DNA from: Verrucomicrobiota bacterium
Lineage (GTDB): Bacteria > Verrucomicrobiota > Verrucomicrobiia > Chthoniobacterales > UBA10450
Direction of reading: 5' to 3'
Assembly: GCA_003221195.1 (NCBI GenBank)
Contig: QHQO01000175.1
Coordinates: forward strand, 1 to 34,221
DNA length: 34,221 bases
Positions 1 through 7,809 of this stretch are shown here, piece after piece (positions within the stretch are counted from its first letter, which is position 1; each line of letters starts with the position of its first letter). The position numbers were made by a program, and so were the translations under genes. The notes beneath the pieces are model-generated. The model did not search any database. It saw only the letters and a list, made by a program, of their open reading frames with translations, and was not told the origin of the DNA.

Positions 1-81
1 TGCATTGTACCTACACCAAGGCCCACTCCAACACCATGGTCCCGTCCGACGCCAGCGCCACGTCCAACACCGCCACGGTAA
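1..81 (+). CDS. 3' end of a Pro/Thr-rich protein (partial)
   Basis: The first frame is open from the window edge to TAA at 79-81 and encodes 26 residues made almost only of Pro, Thr, Arg and Ala (repeating PTPRPTPTP-like units). Such low-complexity tails are common at the C-terminus of secreted or surface proteins in related genomes. The body of the gene lies outside the window, so no function can be given. The alternative is chance openness of a GC-rich stretch, but the periodic Pro codons argue for real coding. Confidence 0.5.
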   Translation, partial: CIVPTPRPTPTPWSRPTPAPRPTPPR

Positions 82-136
82 GCGACATCGGTTAGTGTAG
101 TAAGAGGTAGCTCCAAACACGTGCCGTAGCGGCGAA

Positions 137-493
137 CTACTGCGGCGGGATAGAAATCGTATAGGTGATCAAAGCACAGACCACAACCATCCCGATCATG
201 GCGACGATAAAGATCCCATCCGCGATTTTTTCGAGGCGATGCATTCTGCGAAGACCCCGCGAGCGTAGCGCCCAGTAAGAAAGCAAACAAGAGATCAGAA
301 ACAGCAGTGCGTCGGCAGCAAGCAAATCATCCGCCAGTGTGTCTGCGGTGCCAAGCGTGATCACAACGCGGATCAATCCAATAACCGTCAGACAAACGCC
401 GACCATCGCCGAAGAGACGGTGAAGATGTGGATGCAAATGTCCTGCTCAAGATGGCTGTCAGGACTGCGTCGCGACTGCTTTTCTCCTTTCAT
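137..493 (-). CDS. Small integral membrane protein, unknown function
   Basis: 118 residues. After a charged N-terminus (many Lys/Arg/Ser, to about residue 20) there are three hydrophobic segments at roughly 23-48, 58-77 and 92-114, with an Arg-rich loop (RSRGLRRMHRLEK) between the second and third, as expected of a cytosolic loop. ATG start; no strong Shine-Dalgarno is visible. It is transcribed away from the metallo-hydrolase gene, so the two probably share a divergent promoter region at 494-585. I do not recognise the family. Confidence 0.6.
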   Translation of the reverse strand: MKGEKQSRRSPDSHLEQDICIHIFTVSSAMVGVCLTVIGLIRVVITLGTADTLADDLLAADALLFLISCLLSYWALRSRGLRRMHRLEKIADGIFIVAMIGMVVVCALITYTISIPPQ

Positions 494-585
494 GCGATCG
501 TTATTTAGACTGATCGCGAAACCGACTGTTCAGAGAATTGCGCGGCTGATAGAAGAATTGAAAGGTGCACTAACAAGAACTGCAT

Positions 586-1977
586 TTGAAATTCATTAAC
601 CTGACACGCCGCACGGAGATTGGTGCGAATTCGTATTACCTCGAGATGGGCCGCCATCGACTGGTGCTCGATTGCGGTATGCATCCCAAGGAGACCGGTG
701 AAGATGCGCTGCCGAATTTCAAAGCGATCGCAGGTCGGGAGATCGAGGCGATCCTGGTCTCGCATGCCCACCAGGATCACATAGGCACATTGCCGGTACT
801 CATGCGACGCCTTCCAACCGCGCGCGTTTTCATGACGGAAGCCACAGCTGAGATCGGCAACGTGCTTTTGCACAACTCGGTTAATGTGATGACCCGCCAA
901 CGCGAGGAGATTGGTCGCGCCGTCGCGGGGTTATATCCGCTTTTCACGCATCGGGAAACCGATCGCGCATCGGAACGCTGGCGTTGGTGTCCGATGCGTC
1001 AACGAATCTCCATCACGGGCGAGCGCGCACCTCAGCGCGAAAAAGACACGCTAACATTCGAGTTTTTCGACGCAGGACACGTGCTGGGCTCCAGCGGAAT
1101 TCTGCTGCGCGCGGAGGGGCAAACGGTCTTTTACACTGGGGACGTTAATTTCGACGACCAAACGATCATGGAAGCGGCAGTTTTTCCGGAGGAAAAGATT
1201 GACGTCCTGATCATGGAATGCACGCGGGGCGACCACGCAAAGCCCGCTGGCTGGACACGCCCTGTTGAAGAGCGACGCCTGGCAGAAGCGATCGCCACGG
1301 CTTTTGAGCGCCGCTCGTGCGTGCTCATACCGGTCTTCGCGCTCGGAAAAACGCAAGAGCTCCTGGCAATGCTTTACAAATTCCGTCGTGAATCCCGAAC
1401 GCTGTCGGGAGAGTTTCCAATTTATATCGGCGGCCTCAGCTCCAAGATGACCGATATCTACGATCGGCGCGCACACATGACTCGCCGGCAATTGCCGCGT
1501 CTGCAATTAATGCGAGAAGCCGCTCCGTTCATTTTGAACGACGAAACAGTGCGTGACGCGCCGCTGCGCCCAGGCCGGGTCTACGTGCTCTCCAGTGGAA
1601 TGATGATACCGAAAACACTCTCCAATATTCTTGCGCGTCGATTAATCGAGAATCCGCAGCATTCGATCTTTTTTGTCGGCTACGCCAGCCCCGAAACGCC
1701 CGCCGGTCTTCTGCGCGACGCGAGAACGAATGGCGAGGTTGCTCTTGATCCCGACCAACCGGCCCAGCGTGTCCGCTGCAATATCGAACAGTTTCAGTTC
1801 AGCGCGCACGCTACGCGCGAGGGGCTCATCGATTACGCCAAAAAACTTTCGCCCGGCAAGATTGTTCTTGTACACGGCGATCCACCAGCCGTGGATTGGA
1901 TGCGCGCAACCTTGTCGGCAGCGCTTCCCCGATCAGAGATTATTGTGCCGGCGCCGGGCGTGGAGCTGGAACTGTGA
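586..1977 (+). CDS. MBL-fold beta-CASP metallo-hydrolase (RNA-processing type)
   Basis: 463 residues. The metallo-beta-lactamase zinc signature HAHQDH lies at residues 60-65, preceded by the DCGMHP strand-end motif near 29. Further metal ligands are visible at H165 (DAGHVLGSSG) and D186 (YTGDVNF). The C-terminal half has the beta-CASP marks: an acidic motif (IMECTRGDH, ~209), a conserved His in QFSAHATREG and a final His in VLVHGDPP. This is the architecture of bacterial and archaeal CPSF73/YSH1-like ribonucleases, which cleave or trim RNA in the cytoplasm. The start is TTG; the next residues (KFINLTRR) match the beginning of the fold, so the rare start looks right. Substrate is not deducible. 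Confidence 0.88.
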   Translation: MKFINLTRRTEIGANSYYLEMGRHRLVLDCGMHPKETGEDALPNFKAIAGREIEAILVSHAHQDHIGTLPVLMRRLPTARVFMTEATAEIGNVLLHNSVNVMTRQREEIGRAVAGLYPLFTHRETDRASERWRWCPMRQRISITGERAPQREKDTLTFEFFDAGHVLGSSGILLRAEGQTVFYTGDVNFDDQTIMEAAVFPEEKIDVLIMECTRGDHAKPAGWTRPVEERRLAEAIATAFERRSCVLIPVFALGKTQELLAMLYKFRRESRTLSGEFPIYIGGLSSKMTDIYDRRAHMTRRQLPRLQLMREAAPFILNDETVRDAPLRPGRVYVLSSGMMIPKTLSNILARRLIENPQHSIFFVGYASPETPAGLLRDARTNGEVALDPDQPAQRVRCNIEQFQFSAHATREGLIDYAKKLSPGKIVLVHGDPPAVDWMRATLSAALPRSEIIVPAPGVELEL

Positions 1978-2071
1978 GAGGTGATCAGTGAGAGGTGAGA
2001 GGTGAGAGGTTACCGATGAGGCGTAAATTGCGTGCTTCAACTTCTCACTTTTCACTTCTCACGTCTCACGA
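1978..2071 (+). repeat. Intergenic hairpin of GTGAGAG-type words
   Basis: The left arm repeats GAGAGGT/GTGAGAG units (tgagaggtgagaggtgagag); the right arm (2041-2069) consists of the complementary words CTTCTCAC and TTTTCACTTCTCAC. The two arms can pair into an imperfect hairpin that fills the whole gap between the metallo-hydrolase stop and the xth ATG. One of several such junctions in the window, each using a different word. Confidence 0.75.
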
Positions 2072-2836
2072 ATGAAGATCGTTTCCTGGAACATTAATTC
2101 GCTGCGCAAGCGCCAGGACCGCTTATTCGCCTGGCTGGAGGCGAGAAGGCCGGACATTGTTTGTTTGCAGGAGACAAAATGCACCGACGATCAATTTCCG
2201 GCGCTCGCTTTACAGGCCGCCGGTTATTATGCGGCTTATCATGGGGAAAAATCGTACAACGGTGTCGCGATTCTATCGAAGATAAAATTGTGCGATGTGC
2301 GCCCATCGCTCTGCGATGAAGTAGTCGACCAGCAAGCGCGCGTAATTGCGGGAACTGTTGATCGCGTGAGGGTGTTTTCGATTTACGCGCCCAACGGACA
2401 GGCGGTCGGATCCCCCGCCTACGAATACAAACTGCACTGGTATCGTCGCCTGCGAGATTGCATCGCAAAAGAAAAATCCAGCGATGTTGTGGTGTGCGGC
2501 GATTTCAATGTCGCACCCGAAGATATCGACGTTTACGATGCCGACCTGTGGCGTGGCGCCATCATGTGTTCCGATCAAGAGCGCGCTGCGTTTGAGGGAT
2601 TGTGTCAGACCGGCTTATGGGACACGCTGCGGATGCATCATAAGGAAGGTGAACTTTTCAGTTGGTGGGATTATCAGATGCGCGCGTTTGAAAGAAATCG
2701 TGGCCTGCGCATCGACGCGATTTTGGCCACCGAAAAGCTAGCGAAACGCTGCAGTGCATCAGGGATTGACTTTGAAATGCGCAAGGGCAAGGAACCATCC
2801 GATCATGCGCCGGTGTGGGCGGAGTTTACGGATTAA
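2072..2836 (+). CDS. xth: Exodeoxyribonuclease III (AP endonuclease)
   Basis: 254 residues, normal for the ExoIII/XthA branch of the endonuclease-exonuclease-phosphatase superfamily. Catalytic blocks are all present: WNINS with Asn7, the metal ligand Glu34 in CLQETK, NGVAILSK, GDFNVAPEDIDVYD (catalytic Asp/Asn), and the C-terminal SDHAPVW with the Asp-His pair. The enzyme removes abasic sites and 3'-blocking groups during base-excision repair of chromosomal DNA. The ATG directly follows the word-repeat hairpin, so the ribosome-binding region itself is repeat-derived (cttctcacgtctcacga), with no canonical Shine-Dalgarno. Confidence 0.95.
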   Translation: MKIVSWNINSLRKRQDRLFAWLEARRPDIVCLQETKCTDDQFPALALQAAGYYAAYHGEKSYNGVAILSKIKLCDVRPSLCDEVVDQQARVIAGTVDRVRVFSIYAPNGQAVGSPAYEYKLHWYRRLRDCIAKEKSSDVVVCGDFNVAPEDIDVYDADLWRGAIMCSDQERAAFEGLCQTGLWDTLRMHHKEGELFSWWDYQMRAFERNRGLRIDAILATEKLAKRCSASGIDFEMRKGKEPSDHAPVWAEFTD

Positions 2837-2918
2837 GAAACGCCGAATGCCCGACGCCGACGCTGAATTCAGATTCTGAATTGGACGTTGAGCGTTGGGC
2901 GTTGGACGTTGGGCGCTA
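2837..2918 (+). repeat. Intergenic repeat of (A/G)CGTTGG words
   Basis: Between xth and the next ATG, the right half reads as tandem 7-mers (TTGGACG, TTGAGCG, TTGGGCG, TTGGACG, TTGGGCG). The left half carries complementary CCGACGCCGACGC words around a GAATTCAGATTCTGAATT palindrome. The repeat contains an in-frame TTG (2895) that would extend the next protein by eight residues of repeat-encoded sequence. Confidence 0.7.
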
Positions 2919-4904
2919 ATGGCTAAGGAATCGCGCATTCGCGTCTCGAATCCTCCGCCAAAGCCTCTCATGATTTGGGATGGTGACTGTTATTTTTGCA
3001 AGCGGTGGGTCGAACGTTGGCGCGAAATCACCGCCGGCAAAGTAGATTATGCTCCTTATCAGGAGGCAGCCGCGCGGTTCCCTGAGATTCCAGTCGAGCA
3101 ATTCAAGCGTGCCGTTGCATTCATGGAACCGGATGGCGAAGCTTTCTCTGCCGCGGAAGCCGTGTATCGCTCGTTGCGATATCGATCTTCGAGGCAATGG
3201 CTGGCGTGGAGCTACGATCACGTGCCTGGCTTCGCAGCAATTTCCGAGACTGCTTACAAATTCATCGCCCACAATCGAAGTCTCGGATCAACAGTGACTC
3301 GATTGCTCTGGGGCAACGATGTGCGGCCGCCGACTTATTTTTGGGCGCGGCGCTGGTTTCTCCGCATGCTTGGCCTCATTTATCTCATCGCGTTCGTTTC
3401 GCTTTGGGTCCAAGTCGATGGGCTTGTTGGCAGCAATGGAATGTCGCCGGTAAGTCAGTTTCTGCCGGCAGTTCGGCAGCAAGTCGGGTCAGACGCCTAT
3501 TTTCTTTTGCCGACACTTTGCTGGTTCGACTCGAGCAACACGTTTCTACATTTCCTTTGCGGTGGCGGCGTTGTTCTTTCGTTGCTTTTGATTTTTGGCG
3601 TCGCTCCCGCGGTTCCCCTTGCCTTGCTGTTTATCTTTTACCTGTCACTCACCATTGGTGGACAAGTGTTTTTCAACTTTCAATGGGATGTTCTCCTGCT
3701 GGAGGCCGGCTTTTTGTCGATCTTTCTTGCGCCATGGCGACTGTGGCCGCGGGACCTTTTGTGGCGGCCGGGACCGTCCGCCTTGGCGCGGCTACGGCGC
3801 GACAAGGCGATCCCGACTACAGCAACGACGCCAGTTACGGCGTCTCCCGTCTCACGTGCGGGTTTGTTTCTGCTCAAGTTCCTTCTCTTCAAATTGATGC
3901 TTATGTCCGGCGTCGTGAAGCTAACAAGCGGCGATGATTCGTGGGGTTGGGTGAATCATTCGTTTCATTGGAGCGCGCTCACAGCGCTTGACTATCATTA
4001 CTGGTCGCAACCGTTGCCGACAATCTTCAGCTGGTGGGCAGACAAAACTCCTGAATGGTTCAAACATTTCTCAGTCGCATTTTGTCTCGTGGTCGAGATC
4101 ATCGCGCCATTTTTTATCTGGGCGCCGCGACGCCCGCGGCTGGTCGCTGCGGGACTAATGATCTTCCTTCAAATGGTAATCGCGCTCACCGGCAACTATT
4201 GCTTCTTCAATCTGCTGACGATCGCGTTGTGCTTCCTGCTGATCGATGACTCTGTGGTAGGGACGGACCGCCGGGCCGTCCGCCCGCGCGTCGCCGGCGC
4301 GCCCGGCGGTCGCGCCCTACCAGACCGACTATGCCAATACGCGGCGATTGCAGTAATTGTTGTCACGTTTCCAATCAACGCCTGGCTCATTTTCAGCGCG
4401 TTCAAGCCGCAAAGCCGACCGCCAGGGCGGCTGGCGAACTTCTACGAACAATTGGAAGCATTTCGAATCGTAAATGGCTACGGACTCTTTCGCGTCATGA
4501 CCAAGGACCGTAGCGAGATAGTGATCGAAGGCAGCGCCGATGGCATTAATTGGGCCCCTTATGAATTCAAATGGAAACCGGGTGACGTGAAACGCGCCCC
4601 GGGCTGGTGCGCACCACATCAACCAAGACTCGACTGGCAGATGTGGTTTGCCGCTCTGGAAACTCCCGAGCAAAATCCATGGTTGATTGGACTGATCGTC
4701 AGGCTGCTGGAGGGATCGCGGGATGTAACCGGATTGCTTGCGCATAACCCGTTCCCGGATAAGCCGCCCAGCTACATCCGCGCGATGTTTTATCGCTATC
4801 GTTTTACAAACAGTAAGGAGCGCCCGCAAACCGGCGCGTGGTGGAAACGTCAGGAACTTCGGGAATATTTGCCGACGATCTCGCGGGATCAGCTGCGCCA
4901 GTAG
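2919..4904 (+). CDS. DCC thiol-oxidoreductase / lipase maturation factor fusion membrane protein
   Basis: 661 residues from the ATG at 2919; an in-frame TTG at 2895 lies inside the repeat and is rejected. Residues ~17-130 form a DCC domain: WDGDCYFCKRW has the CxxC pair (C24, C27) after the DGDC signature, typical of thioredoxin-like redox proteins. The rest is polytopic (about 8-9 hydrophobic segments) and matches the lipase maturation factor (LMF1-like) family: DYHYWSQPLPTIFSWW, APFFIWAPRR, a Gly-Asn-Tyr block (LTGNYCFFNLLTIALCFLL) and a soluble C-terminal half with YEFKWKPGDV. In animals LMF1 helps fold lipases in the ER; in bacteria the role is unknown. Fusion to a redox domain suggests disulfide-linked maturation of exported proteins (inference). 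An Arg/Pro-rich insert at residues ~446-468 is encoded by a palindromic repeat. Confidence 0.85.
   Translation: MAKESRIRVSNPPPKPLMIWDGDCYFCKRWVERWREITAGKVDYAPYQEAAARFPEIPVEQFKRAVAFMEPDGEAFSAAEAVYRSLRYRSSRQWLAWSYDHVPGFAAISETAYKFIAHNRSLGSTVTRLLWGNDVRPPTYFWARRWFLRMLGLIYLIAFVSLWVQVDGLVGSNGMSPVSQFLPAVRQQVGSDAYFLLPTLCWFDSSNTFLHFLCGGGVVLSLLLIFGVAPAVPLALLFIFYLSLTIGGQVFFNFQWDVLLLEAGFLSIFLAPWRLWPRDLLWRPGPSALARLRRDKAIPTTATTPVTASPVSRAGLFLLKFLLFKLMLMSGVVKLTSGDDSWGWVNHSFHWSALTALDYHYWSQPLPTIFSWWADKTPEWFKHFSVAFCLVVEIIAPFFIWAPRRPRLVAAGLMIFLQMVIALTGNYCFFNLLTIALCFLLIDDSVVGTDRRAVRPRVAGAPGGRALPDRLCQYAAIAVIVVTFPINAWLIFSAFKPQSRPPGRLANFYEQLEAFRIVNGYGLFRVMTKDRSEIVIEGSADGINWAPYEFKWKPGDVKRAPGWCAPHQPRLDWQMWFAALETPEQNPWLIGLIVRLLEGSRDVTGLLAHNPFPDKPPSYIRAMFYRYRFTNSKERPQTGAWWKRQELREYLPTISRDQLRQ
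4255..4322 (+). repeat. GC-rich palindromic element inserted in a coding sequence
   Basis: About 68 bp whose ends are inverted copies: TGGTAGGG at the left and CCCTACCA at the right, followed inward by ACCGCCGGGC and GCCCGGCGGT (17 of 20 outer positions pair from 4257). It lies wholly inside the LMF gene, keeps the frame open and adds about 23 Arg/Pro/Gly-rich residues right after the hydrophobic LLIDD segment. It looks like an intergenic REP/MITE-type palindrome that landed in frame in a tolerant loop. Confidence 0.75.
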
Positions 4905-5032
4905 CGAGAGAGTGAACGCGTTCTGTGCAATGCGTAAGTAAGTGGTCGGCGAATTATGTTTACCGAAATATCGACCGACCACAGCGGGTCGATCCACCTT
5001 GAGCCGCACGTGCACTTGAATATATTCGGCGC

Positions 5033-5251
5033 GTGTCGAAGGAAGGTCAGATCGTAACGGAAGGCACGGTAACCCAGGTGCTGCCGGGAACGATGTTTCG
5101 AGTCGATCTACCAGGACAACGCAATGTGCTTGCACATATCTCGGGTAAGATGCGGAAGCATTTCATCCGGATCGTCCCGGGAGATAAAGTTTCTGTCGAG
5201 CTTTCACCGTACGATCTGACAAAAGCGCGCATCATTTTTCGCGAACAGTAA
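5033..5251 (+). CDS. infA: Translation initiation factor IF-1
   Basis: 72 residues, exactly the usual IF-1 length, a single S1-like OB fold: [25 protein letters not shown], then [33 protein letters not shown]. It binds the 30S A site with IF-2 and IF-3 during initiation. The start codon is GTG; the second residue (Ser-Lys-Glu) fits the family, fixing the start. It stands alone here, not in a ribosomal-protein operon, which is common outside the S10/spc cluster. Confidence 0.96.
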   Translation: MSKEGQIVTEGTVTQVLPGTMFRVDLPGQRNVLAHISGKMRKHFIRIVPGDKVSVELSPYDLTKARIIFREQ

Positions 5252-5394
5252 TTTCCTTCTTTGGCAGCAACATTTAAAACCCTCAGAGCATTCAAGTGCG
5301 ATTGGTTTTAGGTGTTCAAGTTCGTCAGGAGATTAGTTTGCCGAATTTGTTAAGCACGCGGATAGTTGCAGCGAAAATCAACCGGAGACTACCA

Positions 5395-5718
5395 ATGGCA
5401 GAAGAGAATAAGGCAGAACAAAAAATGCCCGCCGCGGCGGGCGGACAAGACAAATTGCAAAGCAGCAAGGAACATGCGCGTAAAGCGGCGGAGGATTTGA
5501 AATCAGCAGCGGGCGCTTTCGCTGAAGAATATCGCGGCAAGGCAGAGCAGAAGTGGGGCGAAGCACGCGGCAAAGCAGAACAAGCATGGGGGGATGCGAG
5601 AGATCGCGCCCGTACGTTCCAGGAAGACGCGGAGCAATACGTGCGCGAAAATCCAACGAAGGCGATCTTTACCGCGCTCGGAATCGGGTTTGTTCTGGGT
5701 CTGATCTTCCGGCGTTAA
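5395..5718 (+). CDS. DUF883/ElaB-YqjD-like membrane-anchored protein
   Basis: 107 residues from the ATG at 5395, preceded by CGGAGA about 8 nt upstream; the same frame is open 33 codons further up but without a better start. The body is an Ala/Glu/Lys-rich amphipathic helix (repeating KAEQKWGEARGKAEQAWGDARDRA), followed by ENPTKAIFTALGIGFVLGLIFRR, the glycine-containing C-terminal tail anchor of the DUF883 family. In E. coli the relatives ElaB and YqjD sit in the inner membrane, bind stationary-phase ribosomes and respond to stress. First gene of a three-gene cluster with the two membrane proteins that follow. Confidence 0.82.
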   Translation: MAEENKAEQKMPAAAGGQDKLQSSKEHARKAAEDLKSAAGAFAEEYRGKAEQKWGEARGKAEQAWGDARDRARTFQEDAEQYVRENPTKAIFTALGIGFVLGLIFRR

Positions 5719-5736
5719 CTCCGAAAGCTTTCGGAG

Positions 5737-6168
5737 ATGATCAGTGAGAGCCCTCGGTCCAGCAATCCTGCGGGGCATGTCGGCTTGCTCGGGAACCTCC
5801 TCGCGCTCATAAACGCGCTTGCAGCGTTTTTTGAAAGCCGTTTTGCCCTTGTCGCCGAGGAATCAAAATCGGCCGCAGTGCAATTACTGATACTCGCCGG
5901 TTGCTTGATTTTCGCGCTGCTCCTGTGTGCGCTGGGCTATGTTTTCCTCATAACTGGCGCTGTTGTCGGGATAGCTCATCTGGCTGGAATTTCATGGCCA
6001 TGGATAGCGCTCGCCGCCGCTGCGTTGCATTTTATAATCGCGCTGGTGCTGCTTCTGATTGCGCGGAACCGAATCACCAAGCCGTTTTTCCGCGCCACTA
6101 TGGCTGAATTAAAGAAGGATCGTGAATGGCTGAAAAATCTGCAGGCAAGAAATCAATCGACGAACTGA
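5737..6168 (+). CDS. Phage-holin-family / YqjE-like membrane protein
   Basis: 143 residues. After a short soluble start, residues ~20-45 form an amphipathic helix (FFESRFALVAEESK), followed by two long transmembrane segments (about 47-77 and 86-111) and a basic C-terminal tail with KKDREWLK. This is the pattern of the 'phage holin family' PF07332/YqjE proteins, which despite the name are chromosomal inner-membrane proteins found beside DUF883 genes. The ATG is 18 nt after the previous stop, and the 3' end overlaps the next gene by 43 nt, indicating translational coupling. Confidence 0.8.
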   Translation: MISESPRSSNPAGHVGLLGNLLALINALAAFFESRFALVAEESKSAAVQLLILAGCLIFALLLCALGYVFLITGAVVGIAHLAGISWPWIALAAAALHFIIALVLLLIARNRITKPFFRATMAELKKDREWLKNLQARNQSTN

Positions 6169-6512
6169 GAGCGGAAATCGCAGGGTCACGCGAACGCGTC
6201 GGGCGCGATTTAGGCGGCTTGCGCCATGAACTGGATTTCCCCGCGAAATTCCGCAGATCTTTTCGAGAACAAACGGTTTCGTGGATCACAGCCGCAGCCG
6301 CGGTCGGTGCGCTGATCGCTTTGGCACCAATGCGGAGGAAGAAAATTTACGTGGATGCAAAAAGCAGCCGCAAAACACAAAAGAAGCTGGTCGAAACTGG
6401 CTTTGCGTTGGCCGCGTTAAAAGTCGTCGCCGGGCTGGCCCGGCCCGTGATAGTCGAGTTTGTCAAAAATCGACTGACCGGTTTCCCAGGAAAATCACGC
6501 CGCAAAACATGA
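6126..6512 (+). CDS. DUF3618-like membrane protein of the DUF883 cluster
   Basis: 128 residues. The N-terminus IDELRAEIAGSRERVGRDL resembles the DUF3618 helix (IExxRaxmxxTvdaL). A hydrophobic segment at ~50-66 and a second weak one at ~92-110 are separated by a very basic linker (RRKKIYVDAKSSRKTQKK). It begins inside the preceding gene in another frame (43-nt overlap), so the three genes form one operon. The likely role is envelope or stress related; no enzyme motif is seen. Confidence 0.7.
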   Translation: MAEKSAGKKSIDELRAEIAGSRERVGRDLGGLRHELDFPAKFRRSFREQTVSWITAAAAVGALIALAPMRRKKIYVDAKSSRKTQKKLVETGFALAALKVVAGLARPVIVEFVKNRLTGFPGKSRRKT

Positions 6513-6599
6513 GGCCGTAATCTAATGTGTCCCGTGGGGCGCGCTCGTTTTAGGATTTACGCGCTCGGCGGGGTTGCGTAATAATTGGCCTGGGCGCCC

Positions 6600-7703
6600 A
6601 TGATTGCTAAGTCTCCGGACCTTCCCGTGAAATCGCAGACAATGCGGCACGTGGATGATTATCTCGAGGTCGGCCAAAAAGCCGGCGCCTCTGATGTCCA
6701 TTTAGCCGTGAACGCGCAGCCGCGATGGCGGCTGCATGGACGGTTGGAACCGATCTGGCCCGATGCACCGCTGCTGACTGCTGAGCAAACCGCCGCTCTG
6801 GCTGAGGCATTTGTTCCCGACGTCTATAAAAACGAACTCAATACGCGCGGCGACTCGGATTTTGCGTATGAAAACGAGTTCGCCCGCTATCGCACCAGCG
6901 TGGTTCGTCAGCGGCTCGGGATCGAGATTGTCTTCCGCGTGATCAACAGTCGCATCCGAACCATGGACGAACTGGGGTTACCTGAGCGCCTCAAGCTACT
7001 CACCCGTTACCAGAATGGGCTGATCCTGGCGACCGGTTCAGTAGGAACGGGCAAATCGACGACCCTGGCGGCAATGGTCGAGCAGATAAACATGGAGCGC
7101 CGCGATCACATCATCACATTGGAGGATCCGATCGAATACATTTTGACGTCGAAAAACTGTCACGTTACCCAACGGGAGATCTTCACTCACAGCGACTCTT
7201 TCGCCACAGCATTGCGCGCTTCACTCCGCGAAGATCCGGACGTAATCATGGTGGGAGAAATGCGTGATTTGGAAACGATCTCTCTCGCAATCACTGCCGC
7301 TGAGACCGGCCACCTTGTTTTGGCAACACTGCATACCAGTAGCGCGGCCCGCACGCTTGATCGATTGCTCGACGTGTTTCCGCCTCATCAACAGGAACAA
7401 ATTCGGGTGATGGTAAGCGAATCCCTGCGGGGCGTCATCAGTCACCAGCTAATACCCCGGGCGGACGGCACCGGACGGGTGCTGGCTTTGGAGATTCTTA
7501 CGAACACACCCGCGGTCGCCAACGTTATTCGCGAAGCGAAGACGTACATGTTACCCGGTATTATTCAGACTGGCAAAAAGCAAGGCATGCGCTTGATGGA
7601 TGATACTCTGATCGAACTGTATCAGCGCGGCTTGATCAGCCCCCAGGAGGCTTACGCGCGCGCCGAACAGAAACAAATGGTGCGCCAACAGGTGGGAAAA
7701 TGA
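6600..7703 (+). CDS. pilT: Type IV pilus twitching/retraction ATPase (PilT family), first copy
   Basis: 367 residues from the ATG at 6600; TTG at 6585 and ATG at 6642 (MRHVDDYLEVG) are the alternatives, and the last fits the usual PilT beginning well. Secretion-superfamily ATPase: N-terminal PAS-like domain with GASDVHL, Walker A GSVGTGKST (residues ~146-154), Asp box ITLEDPIEYI, Walker B DPDVIMVGEMRD and His box GHLVLATLHTSSAARTLDR. The Walker A is slightly unusual (GSVGTGKS against the common GPTGSGKS). It powers pilus depolymerisation at the inner membrane. A second paralogue lies directly downstream, separated by a word-repeat hairpin. Confidence 0.93.
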   Translation: MIAKSPDLPVKSQTMRHVDDYLEVGQKAGASDVHLAVNAQPRWRLHGRLEPIWPDAPLLTAEQTAALAEAFVPDVYKNELNTRGDSDFAYENEFARYRTSVVRQRLGIEIVFRVINSRIRTMDELGLPERLKLLTRYQNGLILATGSVGTGKSTTLAAMVEQINMERRDHIITLEDPIEYILTSKNCHVTQREIFTHSDSFATALRASLREDPDVIMVGEMRDLETISLAITAAETGHLVLATLHTSSAARTLDRLLDVFPPHQQEQIRVMVSESLRGVISHQLIPRADGTGRVLALEILTNTPAVANVIREAKTYMLPGIIQTGKKQGMRLMDDTLIELYQRGLISPQEAYARAEQKQMVRQQVGK

Positions 7704-7809
7704 CGAAGCACGAATGACGAATGACGTAACAATATCGAAGTTCGAAATTCGAAACTCGAAACAGATTGGTCTGCGCAAGTTTCGTCATTCGGATTTCGTC
7801 ATTTAAGTC
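7704..7809 (+). repeat. Intergenic hairpin of ATGACGA / TTCGTCAT words
   Basis: The whole gap between the two pilT genes is repeat: the left arm has GACGAAGCACGAATGACGA and similar units, the centre has TCGAAGT/TCGAAAT/TCGAAAC units, and the right arm has the complementary TTTCGTCATTCGG and TTTCGTCATT. The same word family fills the truB-ribF gap at 23970-24100. Confidence 0.8.

Noticed and set aside
2895-2918. TTG start for the LMF protein
   Set aside because: It lies in the word repeat and only adds repeat-encoded residues.
3197-3937. 246-codon open frame inside the LMF gene in another + frame
   Set aside because: Translation is Cys/Trp/Arg-rich with no domain; the overlapping LMF frame has clear homology.
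4329-5135. 268-codon open frame on the - strand
   Set aside because: It overlaps the LMF gene and infA antisense, has no family features, and reflects GC-rich codon shadowing.
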